Shown here: positions 8,165 to 15,966 of the stretch, one piece after another
Layout: every line of letters begins with the position of its first letter
Position numbering within the stretch: position 1 is the first letter of the stretch
Source: Bdellovibrionaceae bacterium UBA6502
Lineage (GTDB): Bacteria > Bdellovibrionota > Bdellovibrionia > Bdellovibrionales > UBA840
Direction of reading: 5' to 3'
Assembly (NCBI GenBank): GCA_002436415.1
Contig: DJMA01000014.1
Location: forward strand, 1-42,576
DNA: 42,576 bases
The notes under the pieces: generated by a model
Database searches by the model: none
What the model was told of the DNA's origin: nothing
The model's input: the letters and a program-made list of their open reading frames with translations, nothing else
Made by a program: the position numbers and the translations under genes

Positions 8165-9076
8165 TTACTTCCCTAAAGCTTTTAAAATTTGTTTGTACCT
8201 TTTAATTCCAGGAGTTTCTTTAACCTGATCATCCAGTTTTTCTAAAAGTTTCTTAGTTTCTTTATCTACCTGGGCTGGAACATCTATTAATAGTCTTATA
8301 TATAAATTGCCATGCTTTTTTCCATCAAGCGACGGCATACCTTTTCCTTTTAATCTAAGGTTCACACCGCTACTCGTCCCCGGGGGAACCTGTACTTGAG
8401 CAGCACCTGTTAGAGTGGGAACTTTTAAAGTATCACCCAAAACGGCTTGTTTAAAACTAATTGGCAAATCATAGTAAATATCTATGCCATCCAACTGAAA
8501 AAGATCGTGTTTTTGCATTTGGATAACCACGTAAAGATCCCCAGCTTGTCCTCCGGGGCTTGAATCGCCTTCGCCTCTTAATTTTAATCTTTGTCCAGAC
8601 TTAACACCAGCGGGAACAGAGACTTCTAGTTTAGTTGTCTCTTCTTTGCCGTTTCGTCTTCTTAAAAAACGAATGGTTTTCTTTGCACCACTGGCAACTT
8701 CTTCTATGCTGATGTGAAGATTGTATCTAAGGTCTGTACCTTTGGATTTTCTAGAATTTTTAGAAAAGATATCACCAAAAATTTCTGTGAATAAATTTTG
8801 AAAGCTCTCAGTGGTTCTTTCTTGATATTCTTGGTGCAGATTTGACTTAAAGCCAGGATTGGCTCCGCTTTTACCAAAATAGTCATAAGAGGCCCTTTTT
8901 TCAGGGTCTCTTAACACATCATAGGCCTCACTAACTTCTTTGAACTTCTCTTCAGCGCTAGGATCATCTGGGTTTTTATCAGGATGATATTGAAGAGCTA
9001 ATTTTCGATACGCCTTTTTTAGCTGAGACTCGTCAGCATCTTTCGGTACACCTAGAATTTCATAGTAGTTTTTCAA
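8165..9076 (-). CDS. Class B J-domain co-chaperone (DnaJ/CbpA-like)
   Basis: Cytoplasmic Hsp40 that delivers substrates to DnaK and stimulates its ATPase. The J domain occupies residues 1-70 with HPD at 31-33 in a canonical setting (YHPDKNPDD). A short Phe/Gly-containing linker (FTEIFGDIF) follows, then the two beta-barrel C-terminal domains (LEVSVPAGVKSGQRLKLRGEG, VQVPPGTSSGVNLRLKGKG). The cysteine-rich zinc domain of true DnaJ is absent, so this is the class B/CbpA type. It lies 20 bases downstream of grpE and one base before the LpoA-like gene. No dnaK is present in the window, so the partner is encoded elsewhere. Whether it is the main J protein of the cell cannot be seen from here. Confidence 0.9.
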   Translation of the reverse strand: MKNYYEILGVPKDADESQLKKAYRKLALQYHPDKNPDDPSAEEKFKEVSEAYDVLRDPEKRASYDYFGKSGANPGFKSNLHQEYQERTTESFQNLFTEIFGDIFSKNSRKSKGTDLRYNLHISIEEVASGAKKTIRFLRRRNGKEETTKLEVSVPAGVKSGQRLKLRGEGDSSPGGQAGDLYVVIQMQKHDLFQLDGIDIYYDLPISFKQAVLGDTLKVPTLTGAAQVQVPPGTSSGVNLRLKGKGMPSLDGKKHGNLYIRLLIDVPAQVDKETKKLLEKLDDQVKETPGIKRYKQILKALGK

Positions 9077-9096
9077 CGAAGCCTACTCCTAAAAAG

Positions 9097-9684
9097 TTAG
9101 GCTTCATTATCCTCTGAGCTAGGCGTTTTTGCAATGATCACCTGGGCTGGGCGTAAAATTCTATCATGAAGTTTGTAACCTCTTTTGAATACGCGTAAAA
9201 CATGACCATCTTCAACCTCAGAAGATTCTTCAGCACCTAATGCCTCGTGAATTTGAGGATCAAAAGCTTTACCCATGACCTCGATTTCTTTAACTCCTGC
9301 TGTTTCAAGACTGCTACCCATTTCAGCACGAATCATTTTTACGCCTTCATGGAAGCTTTGTAAGTTTTCAGGATTAACTTCTGTCATCAATGCTAGATCA
9401 AAATTATCTAAAACAGCGATAATCTGGCGTAATACACCTTCAGAACCATATTTTTTCCAAGAAGATCTTTCTTCGATCATTTTTTTTCTGTAGTTATCAA
9501 AGTCGGCACGAAGATATAGATAATCGTTCTTTGCCTTAGTAAGCTCTTCACGTAAAGACTCAATCTCACTCACTTCCGAGGAGCCAGCATCAAGTTCTTC
9601 GTTTTGGTTTTGTTCTTCTGCCTGCTCTTCTACAACTTCAGATTCTAGGGCTTGTTTTTCATTCTCTTCTGTAATTTCGCTCAT
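9097..9684 (-). CDS. grpE: GrpE nucleotide exchange factor
   Basis: Nucleotide exchange factor of DnaK in the cytoplasm. An acidic, Glu-rich N-terminal tail (residues 1-45) precedes the long dimerising helix (LREELTKAKNDYLYLRADFDNYRKK) with the family pattern ADFDNYRKR. The C-terminal beta domain carries the conserved GxxFDPxxHEA-type motif (MGKAFDPQIHEALGAEES) and ends in the usual VLRVFKRGYKLHDRILRPAQVIIAK style. At 195 aa the length is normal. GGAG lies 6 bases before the ATG. The strong promoter-like sequence at 9711-9740 makes grpE the first gene of the grpE-dnaJ-lpoA-like cluster. I see no CIRCE element in front of it. Confidence 0.95.
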   Translation of the reverse strand: MSEITEENEKQALESEVVEEQAEEQNQNEELDAGSSEVSEIESLREELTKAKNDYLYLRADFDNYRKKMIEERSSWKKYGSEGVLRQIIAVLDNFDLALMTEVNPENLQSFHEGVKMIRAEMGSSLETAGVKEIEVMGKAFDPQIHEALGAEESSEVEDGHVLRVFKRGYKLHDRILRPAQVIIAKTPSSEDNEA

Positions 9685-9710
9685 TTACTACTCCAATTCT
9701 CTAGACCAAG

Positions 9711-9740
9711 CTAATATGGCGCCATTTAAGAAAATGTCAA
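9711..9740 (-). promoter_or_regulatory. Sigma-70-like promoter for grpE
   Basis: On the minus strand a perfect TTGACA is followed after 18 bases by TATTAG (4 of 6). The expected start of transcription leaves a leader of roughly 20 bases before the ATG at 9684, still long enough to hold the GGAG site. Confidence 0.6.
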
Positions 9741-9944
9741 TCCATAGGCAGCTCAAAAATACAAAAGAACCTATTGTTTATTCTCTAGCGAGGAATTGAA
9801 CTGTTTTTTAGTATTATATCCTGTCAAAATTGAAACAGGAAACTAAGCCGCCAGCTATCTCAGAAAACTACATATAATTATCAAAAATATTAATAATTAT
9901 AGACACTTCCAAGTGCTAAATAAAATTTCTGTTATAAAATTGGA

Positions 9945-9967
9945 AAAACTTTTGTGCAAAGAGTTTT
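9945..9967 (-). terminator. Weak AT-rich hairpin, possible hemW terminator
   Basis: AAAACTTT pairs with AAAG and TTTT around a 5-base loop with a 2-base bulge, about 40 bases past the hemW stop. The stem is AT-rich and weak. The rest of the 9741-10008 gap holds AT-rich sequence and a short palindrome CACTT-CC-AAGTG at 9904-9915, but no gene. Confidence 0.35.
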
Positions 9968-10008
9968 AGCCATATTATTTATTCTTTTATTCAAAAGGAG
10001 ATACTTAT

Positions 10009-11157
10009 CTATTTGGATATAAAGAGCTTTTCTAGAACAAAGTTCAGCATTCGTTTGCCTTTTTTAGTAAGAGAAATATTCTCATCTCTCAGAAGGTACT
10101 TTTGCTCAACCATAGAATTAGCCATTAAAATCCACTCATTTTGTTTCTCTTTATCCAGGCTTTCCATAAGTTTCTTTTCTGAAAAGCCTTCCTTTAAGCG
10201 CAAACCAGTATGAACAAAATCATTGAGATGATCTATTTTCGTGAGTTTTTCAAATCGCTCAGGGGACTGATCACTTACCTTCATTTTTGGCTTTAATACT
10301 TCTAGAGATTTTTCCCATGCGTTTGTGGTGTTGGGATTCCAAAAACGAAACTTATCATCATTGTGCTCAATGAAAGAATGAGCACTCATGCCAATGCCTA
10401 AATATTGACCACCTAGCCAGGTGTGGTAGTTATGCTTGCTCTCAAAGTTTTTTAGAGCATGATTGGAAATTTCGTATTGGTTGAAGCCATAAGAATCCAA
10501 TTTGTCCTCGATAAAATCAAACATCTCTAACTCAGTGTCTTCGTCTGGTCGGTTTAAATTTAAAGAGTGCCTTTGGGGAATGGTTAAATAGTAAGTACTA
10601 ATATGTTTTGGTGAAAAACTATTTAAAGTAGCAAGGTCTAGGGCCAGATCTTTCATGCTTTGACCAGGAAGAGAAAAGAGTAGGTCGAAGCTATAATTCA
10701 GCTTGTGTTTGTTTAATAAATCTAGAGTTTTAACCGTATCTTGGGCGCTATGTTTACGACCTATCTTGTTTAGTATGTTGTCATTAAAACTCTGAGCGCC
10801 AACGCTAAAGCGATTTACTCCCATCTGAAGATATTCTCCAAGACTTTCTTCGCTAATTGTACCGGGGTTTATTTCAAGAGTTATTTCTACATCTTCTAAA
10901 AAATAAAAACCGTACTTCTCAAATTCCTTTATGAGGCTTAGAATGTATTTAGGTTGAACTAAACTAGGAGTTCCGCCACCGAAGTAAAGACTTCTTACAT
11001 TTTTGTCTGCAGCCCAATTACTTTTTAAGGCGATTTCTTTTTTTAATAGTTCAATGTAATTGTGATGATTTTCCTGCTGATTGATTTCAGTAGAAAAATC
11101 GCAGTACGGGCACTGCTGAATGCAAAATGGAATATGAACGTAAAGTCCGATGGCCAT
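10009..11157 (-). CDS. hemW: HemW, radical SAM heme chaperone
   Basis: HemW-type radical SAM protein, related to oxygen-independent coproporphyrinogen III oxidase but acting as a heme chaperone. The iron-sulfur motif is C12-x3-C16-x2-C19-D-F. HemN has a fourth Cys at the position of F21, so this is HemW rather than HemN. The GGGTPS motif after the first strand (LYFGGGTPSL) and the C-terminal HemW domain are present, and 382 aa is the normal length. No ribosome binding site is visible before the ATG at 11157, and the start lies only 16 bases from the likely start of the divergent M16 gene, so its promoter must lie within that gene or in a very short space. The older label HemN should be avoided. 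Confidence 0.9.
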   Translation of the reverse strand: MAIGLYVHIPFCIQQCPYCDFSTEINQQENHHNYIELLKKEIALKSNWAADKNVRSLYFGGGTPSLVQPKYILSLIKEFEKYGFYFLEDVEITLEINPGTISEESLGEYLQMGVNRFSVGAQSFNDNILNKIGRKHSAQDTVKTLDLLNKHKLNYSFDLLFSLPGQSMKDLALDLATLNSFSPKHISTYYLTIPQRHSLNLNRPDEDTELEMFDFIEDKLDSYGFNQYEISNHALKNFESKHNYHTWLGGQYLGIGMSAHSFIEHNDDKFRFWNPNTTNAWEKSLEVLKPKMKVSDQSPERFEKLTKIDHLNDFVHTGLRLKEGFSEKKLMESLDKEKQNEWILMANSMVEQKYLLRDENISLTKKGKRMLNFVLEKLFISK

Positions 11158-11173
11158 GGGAGAAAACTATCTG

Positions 11174-13777
11174 ATGTATAAGAAATATCAACTAAGCAAT
11201 GGAATGAATGTAATTTTAGCACAAAGCAAAAAATCTCCGGTGGTTTCAGCTCAGGTTTGGGTAAGAAACGGCAGTGCTGATGAGCAAAAAGGGGAAGAGG
11301 GCGTTTCGCATTTTATTGAGCATTTGCTTTTTAAAGGAACTGACAAATATGGAGTCGGTGAAATTGCTAACCGAGTAGAGGCGGCCGGTGGACAACTCAA
11401 TGCCTACACATCTTTTGATCAAACCGTTTATTATATGACTCTATCTAAAGACTATATGGCAGAGGCAGTAGATATGTTAAGTGAAATGCTTTGCCACCCT
11501 CGCTTCGATAAAGAAGAAATTGATAATGAGAGAGAGGTTGTCATTGAAGAAATTAAAAGAGGAATGGATAGTCCGGGAAGAGTTGCCTCTAGAACATTGT
11601 TTGAAACTTCTTATAAAAAACACCCTTATCGTCGCCCTGTAATCGGTTATGAAAAAGTAGTAAAGAATATTAGTCCGAAAAAAATCCAAACCTTCTTTAA
11701 AGAAAGATACTCCACTAAAAATATGTTCTTTTTGTTGTCGGGCGATTTCGAAGACAAAGAAGCTAAGAAGGTGATTGAAGAAAAATTTGGTAAAGTTAAG
11801 GCCAGCAAGGTTCCTAAAAGAGTTCGACCAAAAGAGGAAAAACAAGAGAAGCCACGAATTAAGGTTCAAAGTGCAGATTTTGAAAACACCTTCTGTTTTG
11901 TATCTTGGCCGATTCCACACGTAAAACATAAAGACGTTCCTGCATTAGACATTTTAAGCATGATTTTGTCTTACTCAGATAGTTCAATTTTAACCAGAAA
12001 AATGAGGAACGAAAAACGTGCAGCAAATAGTATAAGCTGTAGTACATTTACACCAAACGGCCCAGGGATTTTGACCATTAAATCGTCTTTGTCAAAGGAG
12101 CAGATTCCGGCCTATTACGAAGAGCTATTGGCTTCCATGCTTGAAGCAAAAGAAGAGATGTTTTCGCCAGAAGAGATCGCTAGTTCCGTGAGTACATTAG
12201 AGTCATTAGAGTTTTATTCTATGGAAACTGTTGATGGAATGGCTAATAAGTTTGGAACCTATGAATTTCTTTTAAACGACCCAGGTGCCTTTAAAGAGTA
12301 TTTTAAAGAAATCAGAAAGGTGACACCGGAAGATTTAATTCGTGTTTTTAAGAAGTATTTAAAGCCTGAGAAAATATCAATAGGTATCACAAGTAACTAT
12401 GAAGAAAAAACTTTAAAATCACTTTCCCGAAAATTTATAAAAAACTACGAAGCAGTTTACAAAGAGATTGCAAAGGTAAAGGTTAAAAAGCCAAAGAGAA
12501 TTGGCAAACTACCTAGCTTTAAAGCGGATAAAAGTGAAAAGAAAGCAGTAAAGCTAAATATTGCGAAAGGTGTGGATCTAATTTATTTGGAGACTTACGA
12601 AACACCAACAATAAGTTTAGACATTGCAATCGAGGGTGGCTTAATTAGTGAAAACCAAGATAATAATGGTGTTTTTAATTTAATCGGCGATTGTTTTTTA
12701 AGTGGCAACCAAAGAATGTCGGAGCAAGAGTTAGCATCGGTTCTACACAAAGAAAACATTCATATGGGAGCTTTTTCAGGAAGGAATACCTACGGCGTAA
12801 ACCTAAGCTGCCTCAGTCATAAGTTTGCAAATGCCCTAGATATTATGACTGAACAGCTACGAGAGCCAAAGTTTGAAGAGCAAGCCATCCAAAGGGAACT
12901 GTCTCTTTCGAAAAACTATTTGAGTACACAAAATGATCGACCTGCACAAATTGCACACTCGGCATTAATGGCAAAAATGTTCAAAGGACATCCTTATGCA
13001 ATGGACGTAATTGGTACTGAGAAAAGCTTGCAAAAACTCACCAGAGAAATGTGCATTCAAATGCATGCAGAATCTTTGTTAAAAAGAAAGATCGTTATTT
13101 CCTGTGTCGGGGCTATTGATCCTAAACTCTTAGTGTCAAAATTTAAAGAGTTTTTCAAGTCCATCAAAAGGGATTACCAAGCAAAGGACTTTGCTGTTAA
13201 GGATTTAAAAATTGATAAAACGCAAAGGATAGAAAGTAGTTTGCCTAAAGAGCAAAGCCATGTTTTTTATACTTTTAAGGGATTGTCGTACACAGATAGT
13301 GATAGATATGTCTTGCGAGTTATGGAGTCTATTTTATCAGGGCAAGGCGGGCGACTGTTTATGAATTTGCGTGACAGAGCATCTTTGGCATATACCGTAA
13401 GCCCGATGCGTTTTGAAGGTTTAGGAGCAGGCTATTTCGGAGCCTATATTGGTTGTTCCCCTGAAAAGTCAGAAAAGGCAATTTCAATGATGAAAGACGA
13501 GTTTGATCAATTGATGAATGAGCTTGTTTCAGAAGAAGAACTAGTGAATGCAAAACAAAACCTCATAGGTAAGATCGACATTCAATCACAGAGAAACTCA
13601 TCCATCGCGAACCGAATGTTGTTTGATGAAATGTACGGAATGGGATTTGATGAGCGTTTAAAAATGCGTAAAAAAATCAATTCTGTCACTCGTTCTGAAA
13701 TACAAGCATTGGCGAAAAAAATATTCTCAGAAAAACATCTAATTAGTATTGTGCATGGACAAGCTAGCAAAAATTAA
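11174..13777 (+). CDS. M16-family zinc metallopeptidase, two-domain
   Basis: Insulinase-family (M16) zinc peptidase. The inverted zinc motif HFIEH is at residues 46-50 (H46, E49, H50), and the third ligand is likely E126 in REVVIEEI, at the expected spacing of about 76. Two homologous halves are present: the first (about 1-420) carries the active site, and the second (about 450-865) lacks HxxEH and is structural. This matches single-chain M16 enzymes of 850-900 aa. No signal peptide is visible from the chosen start, so a cytoplasmic or leaderless location is likely. An ATG at 11150 would add eight residues and overlap hemW; I prefer 11174 because a GGGAG site lies about 11 bases upstream. The product may degrade short peptides. 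Confidence 0.9.
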   Translation: MYKKYQLSNGMNVILAQSKKSPVVSAQVWVRNGSADEQKGEEGVSHFIEHLLFKGTDKYGVGEIANRVEAAGGQLNAYTSFDQTVYYMTLSKDYMAEAVDMLSEMLCHPRFDKEEIDNEREVVIEEIKRGMDSPGRVASRTLFETSYKKHPYRRPVIGYEKVVKNISPKKIQTFFKERYSTKNMFFLLSGDFEDKEAKKVIEEKFGKVKASKVPKRVRPKEEKQEKPRIKVQSADFENTFCFVSWPIPHVKHKDVPALDILSMILSYSDSSILTRKMRNEKRAANSISCSTFTPNGPGILTIKSSLSKEQIPAYYEELLASMLEAKEEMFSPEEIASSVSTLESLEFYSMETVDGMANKFGTYEFLLNDPGAFKEYFKEIRKVTPEDLIRVFKKYLKPEKISIGITSNYEEKTLKSLSRKFIKNYEAVYKEIAKVKVKKPKRIGKLPSFKADKSEKKAVKLNIAKGVDLIYLETYETPTISLDIAIEGGLISENQDNNGVFNLIGDCFLSGNQRMSEQELASVLHKENIHMGAFSGRNTYGVNLSCLSHKFANALDIMTEQLREPKFEEQAIQRELSLSKNYLSTQNDRPAQIAHSALMAKMFKGHPYAMDVIGTEKSLQKLTREMCIQMHAESLLKRKIVISCVGAIDPKLLVSKFKEFFKSIKRDYQAKDFAVKDLKIDKTQRIESSLPKEQSHVFYTFKGLSYTDSDRYVLRVMESILSGQGGRLFMNLRDRASLAYTVSPMRFEGLGAGYFGAYIGCSPEKSEKAISMMKDEFDQLMNELVSEEELVNAKQNLIGKIDIQSQRNSSIANRMLFDEMYGMGFDERLKMRKKINSVTRSEIQALAKKIFSEKHLISIVHGQASKN

Positions 13778-13790
13778 AATTAGTGATTAA

Positions 13791-13814
13791 AAGCCCTGAT
13801 GAAACGCGGGGCTT
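13791..13814 (+). terminator. Probable terminator after the M16 gene
   Basis: AAGCCC and GGGCTT pair across a 12-base loop just after the M16 stop. The following sequence (ATTTAAAC) is only a poor T-tract, so efficiency is uncertain. Confidence 0.45.
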
Positions 13815-13952
13815 ATTTAAACTCAGTAAGAATAAATAAATTTGTTTCAACTTGAGACAATAGAGCGCTATTTATTTAATAAAATAGTCCAGATTACCAA
13901 CAAATCTAAGTATTTACACCTATTTGCCGATATAATATTAAGAGGGAGTTCT

Positions 13953-14555
13953 ATGAGTTCAATTTTTGTAGAGCCTCAGCAGTTTTTCTTAGATACTGTC
14001 GGTGAGGCGATCGACCAGAGGAAAGTTGAAGATATTCCGCTACTCAAATCATACTTGGCGGATTTGTTACTGCATTTCATTCACGCAGACAATCTATACA
14101 ATGAAGAATCGGCTTCAGGAAAAAAGGCACAGCCAACTTTGGCCGAGCTTTATTTTAAAGCTATGAATGCTCCAGGTGAAGAAAGAATTAGTTTGTTAAA
14201 AAAACTGGGAGATACTTCGCTCTATGTTAGTGGTGTTTTTGGAGAGTCGCTTCAGAGAAAGCTGGTGGATGTGGATTATTACGCAAACATGGGTGGCGCA
14301 GCTTATATGAGTTTGGCTGATAGTACTGAAGAGCTTTCTTATAGAGACCTTTATCAGTTTATTAGCAAAAAATTTATCGAACTAATGGAAGTTCTTACAG
14401 TGATATCCCAAAAAACGCTCATCCAAAACAATCAAAATTTATTGCGACTTTATGAAACTTATATTCAAACCGGGTCAGAGCTAGCGAAAGAGCATTTATT
14501 AGAAAAAGGCTTAATTCACCTACCGCCTCGGGGTAAAAAAAGCTATAGTCAGTAG
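13953..14555 (+). CDS. Predicted helical protein of unknown function (200 aa), upstream of tatB
   Basis: I do not recognise a family. The protein has no signal peptide or membrane segment and appears mostly helical, with leucine-rich amphipathic stretches (DIPLLKSYLADLLLHFIH, ISKKFIELMEVLTVISQ). It contains a central HADNLY segment and a GGAAYMSL stretch that could be functional. The in-frame ATG at 13842 would add 37 residues with no ribosome site; the ATG at 13953 has GAGGGAG 4 bases upstream and is preferred. It is 18 bases upstream of tatB on the same strand, so co-transcription with tatBC is likely. Whether it has any role in Tat export is unknown; neighbourhood alone suggests a possible link. 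Confidence 0.75.
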   Translation: MSSIFVEPQQFFLDTVGEAIDQRKVEDIPLLKSYLADLLLHFIHADNLYNEESASGKKAQPTLAELYFKAMNAPGEERISLLKKLGDTSLYVSGVFGESLQRKLVDVDYYANMGGAAYMSLADSTEELSYRDLYQFISKKFIELMEVLTVISQKTLIQNNQNLLRLYETYIQTGSELAKEHLLEKGLIHLPPRGKKSYSQ

Positions 14556-14573
14556 CTAATAAGAGGTGAGCTA

Positions 14574-15089
14574 ATGTTTAATATGGGTTTTTTAGAGATG
14601 CTAGCAATCGGCGTGATTGCCTTGGTAGTGATTGGCCCAAAACAATTACCACATGTTGCAAAGGTTATTGGTAGAATGATGGGAGAGTTTCGTCGTGCTA
14701 CAAGTGATTTCCATCGTGAAATTTATCGTGCCGAAGAAAGCTTTCACACAGAAATGAATCAAGTTAAAGAGAGTGTTCAGTTTAAAATGGACGAACCTAA
14801 TGAAAAGGCGAGTGCTCCACAAAGTATCAAAGAGAATCAGAAAGATGAAGAAATGATAAGTAAAGAAGACACTAGTCACTCAAGGCATCATCGCGCTGAT
14901 TTGTACCCACAAGACTCTTATGTAAAATCGGAATATCAAGAACACATTAGTCATGAAGACGATCATCATTTGCACGCCAATGGAGATGAGGCAGACCTTC
15001 CTTATGAGCTTGCCTTAAAACAGCAGAAAAAAGAAGCCGAGCTTGCAAAGGCTACTGCAGATGACAAAAAAGAGGAAGACAAAGCTTAG
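14574..15089 (+). CDS. tatB: Twin-arginine translocase subunit TatB
   Basis: Inner-membrane component of the Tat system, which exports folded proteins. A single N-terminal transmembrane helix (MFNMGFLEMLAIGVIALVVI) ends in GPKQLP, the hinge typical of TatA/TatB. It is followed by an amphipathic helix (HVAKVIGRMMGEFRR) and a long charged tail rich in Glu, Lys and His. The MFxxGFxE N-terminus and 171-aa length favour TatB over TatA, although some bacteria use one protein for both. GAGG lies 7 bases before the ATG. The stop overlaps the GTG start of tatC by one base. No separate tatA is seen in the window. Confidence 0.88.
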   Translation: MFNMGFLEMLAIGVIALVVIGPKQLPHVAKVIGRMMGEFRRATSDFHREIYRAEESFHTEMNQVKESVQFKMDEPNEKASAPQSIKENQKDEEMISKEDTSHSRHHRADLYPQDSYVKSEYQEHISHEDDHHLHANGDEADLPYELALKQQKKEAELAKATADDKKEEDKA

Positions 15090-15832
15090 TGGAAAATCAA
15101 GATTCAATGACCGGTCATCTAGAGGAGCTTCGCACGCGATTGTTAAAAAGTATTTTAGCAATAGGCTTGATTTTCTTGGCGTGCTTTTTTGGTTTTTCTG
15201 AAAAAATATTAGATTTTGCCAGAGCCCCAATTGTTCCTTATTTGCCAACAGGGGGCTTAGTGTTTACAGCACCGATGGACAAATTCATGGCTCACGTAAA
15301 GGTTAGTTTGTTGGCCTCAGTGATTCTTGGTTCTCCTATTTGGCTTTATCAATTGTGGAAATTTATTGCTCCCGGTTTATACCAAAACGAAAGAAAGTTT
15401 TCTGTTCTCTTTATTAGCTTTGGTACTTTCTTATTTTTGCTGGGATCAAGCTTTGTGTATTTTGTCGTTTATCCAATGGCCTTTAAATTTTTGTTGCAGT
15501 TTGGTGGCATGACCGACGCTCCCATGATCACTATTTCTGAATACCTATCCTTTTTTATTCTAACGACCATGGTGTTTGGAATTATGTTTGAACTACCATT
15601 GGTACTTACTATTTTGGGAGTAATGGGTTTAGTGACTCAAGACTTTCTAAAAGCGCAAAGAAGATACGCCTTAGTGATACTGTCTGTTGTTTCAGCAATG
15701 GTAACACCGCCCGACATTATATCAATGTTATGCATGTTATTGCCTTTGAGTTTGCTATATGAAAGCTCGGTAATATTAGTTGGTGTTTTTGGTAAAAAAG
15801 AAGAAAATACCGCAGTAAAATCAAATACATAG
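15089..15832 (+). CDS. tatC: Twin-arginine translocase subunit TatC
   Basis: Polytopic inner-membrane receptor for twin-arginine signal peptides. The protein shows about six hydrophobic segments and the conserved N-terminal MTGHLEELRTRL motif, which includes the signal-peptide-binding Glu/Arg pattern. The central P-x-W-x-YQxWxFxxPGLYxxE motif (SPIWLYQLWKFIAPGLYQNE) is intact. The start is the GTG at 15089, which overlaps the tatB stop; an AGAGGAAG site lies about 8 bases upstream. ATG at 15107 is an alternative. At 247 aa the length is normal. Confidence 0.95.
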   Translation: MENQDSMTGHLEELRTRLLKSILAIGLIFLACFFGFSEKILDFARAPIVPYLPTGGLVFTAPMDKFMAHVKVSLLASVILGSPIWLYQLWKFIAPGLYQNERKFSVLFISFGTFLFLLGSSFVYFVVYPMAFKFLLQFGGMTDAPMITISEYLSFFILTTMVFGIMFELPLVLTILGVMGLVTQDFLKAQRRYALVILSVVSAMVTPPDIISMLCMLLPLSLLYESSVILVGVFGKKEENTAVKSNT

Positions 15833-15931
15833 AATATAGATGCGTTGCATCTCAAATGACCTAAAAAGCCTGCCATTTGCTCTTAAAACTGGGTAGATTA
15901 AGCCTTAGCTCAAATACTTAAGTTTTCGCTT

Positions 15932-15951
15932 CGAGATATATTTGAATCTCG
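15932..15951 (+). promoter_or_regulatory. Palindrome just before the carboxylase operon
   Basis: CGAGAT and ATCTCG form a perfect 6-bp inverted repeat around 8 bases, ending 15 bases before the ATG of the carboxyltransferase gene. It could be an operator or an mRNA hairpin near the ribosome site (GAGGAG at 15957-15962). A second short palindrome GATGC-GTT-GCATC lies at 15839-15851. Confidence 0.35.
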
Positions 15952-15966
15952 TTCGAGAGGAGACCT

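Noticed and set aside
9901..9920. CIRCE-like half site (AAGTGCTAA) near grpE
   Set aside because: CIRCE needs TTAGCACTC and GAGTGCTAA with a 9-base spacer. Here the halves are degenerate, the spacing is about 2-3 bases, and the site is about 190 bases upstream of the grpE promoter.
11477..11929. 150-codon frame antisense to the M16 gene
   Set aside because: Composition is Phe/Asn/Arg-rich, typical of the reverse strand of a Lys/Glu-rich gene; the M16 motifs on the plus strand are decisive.
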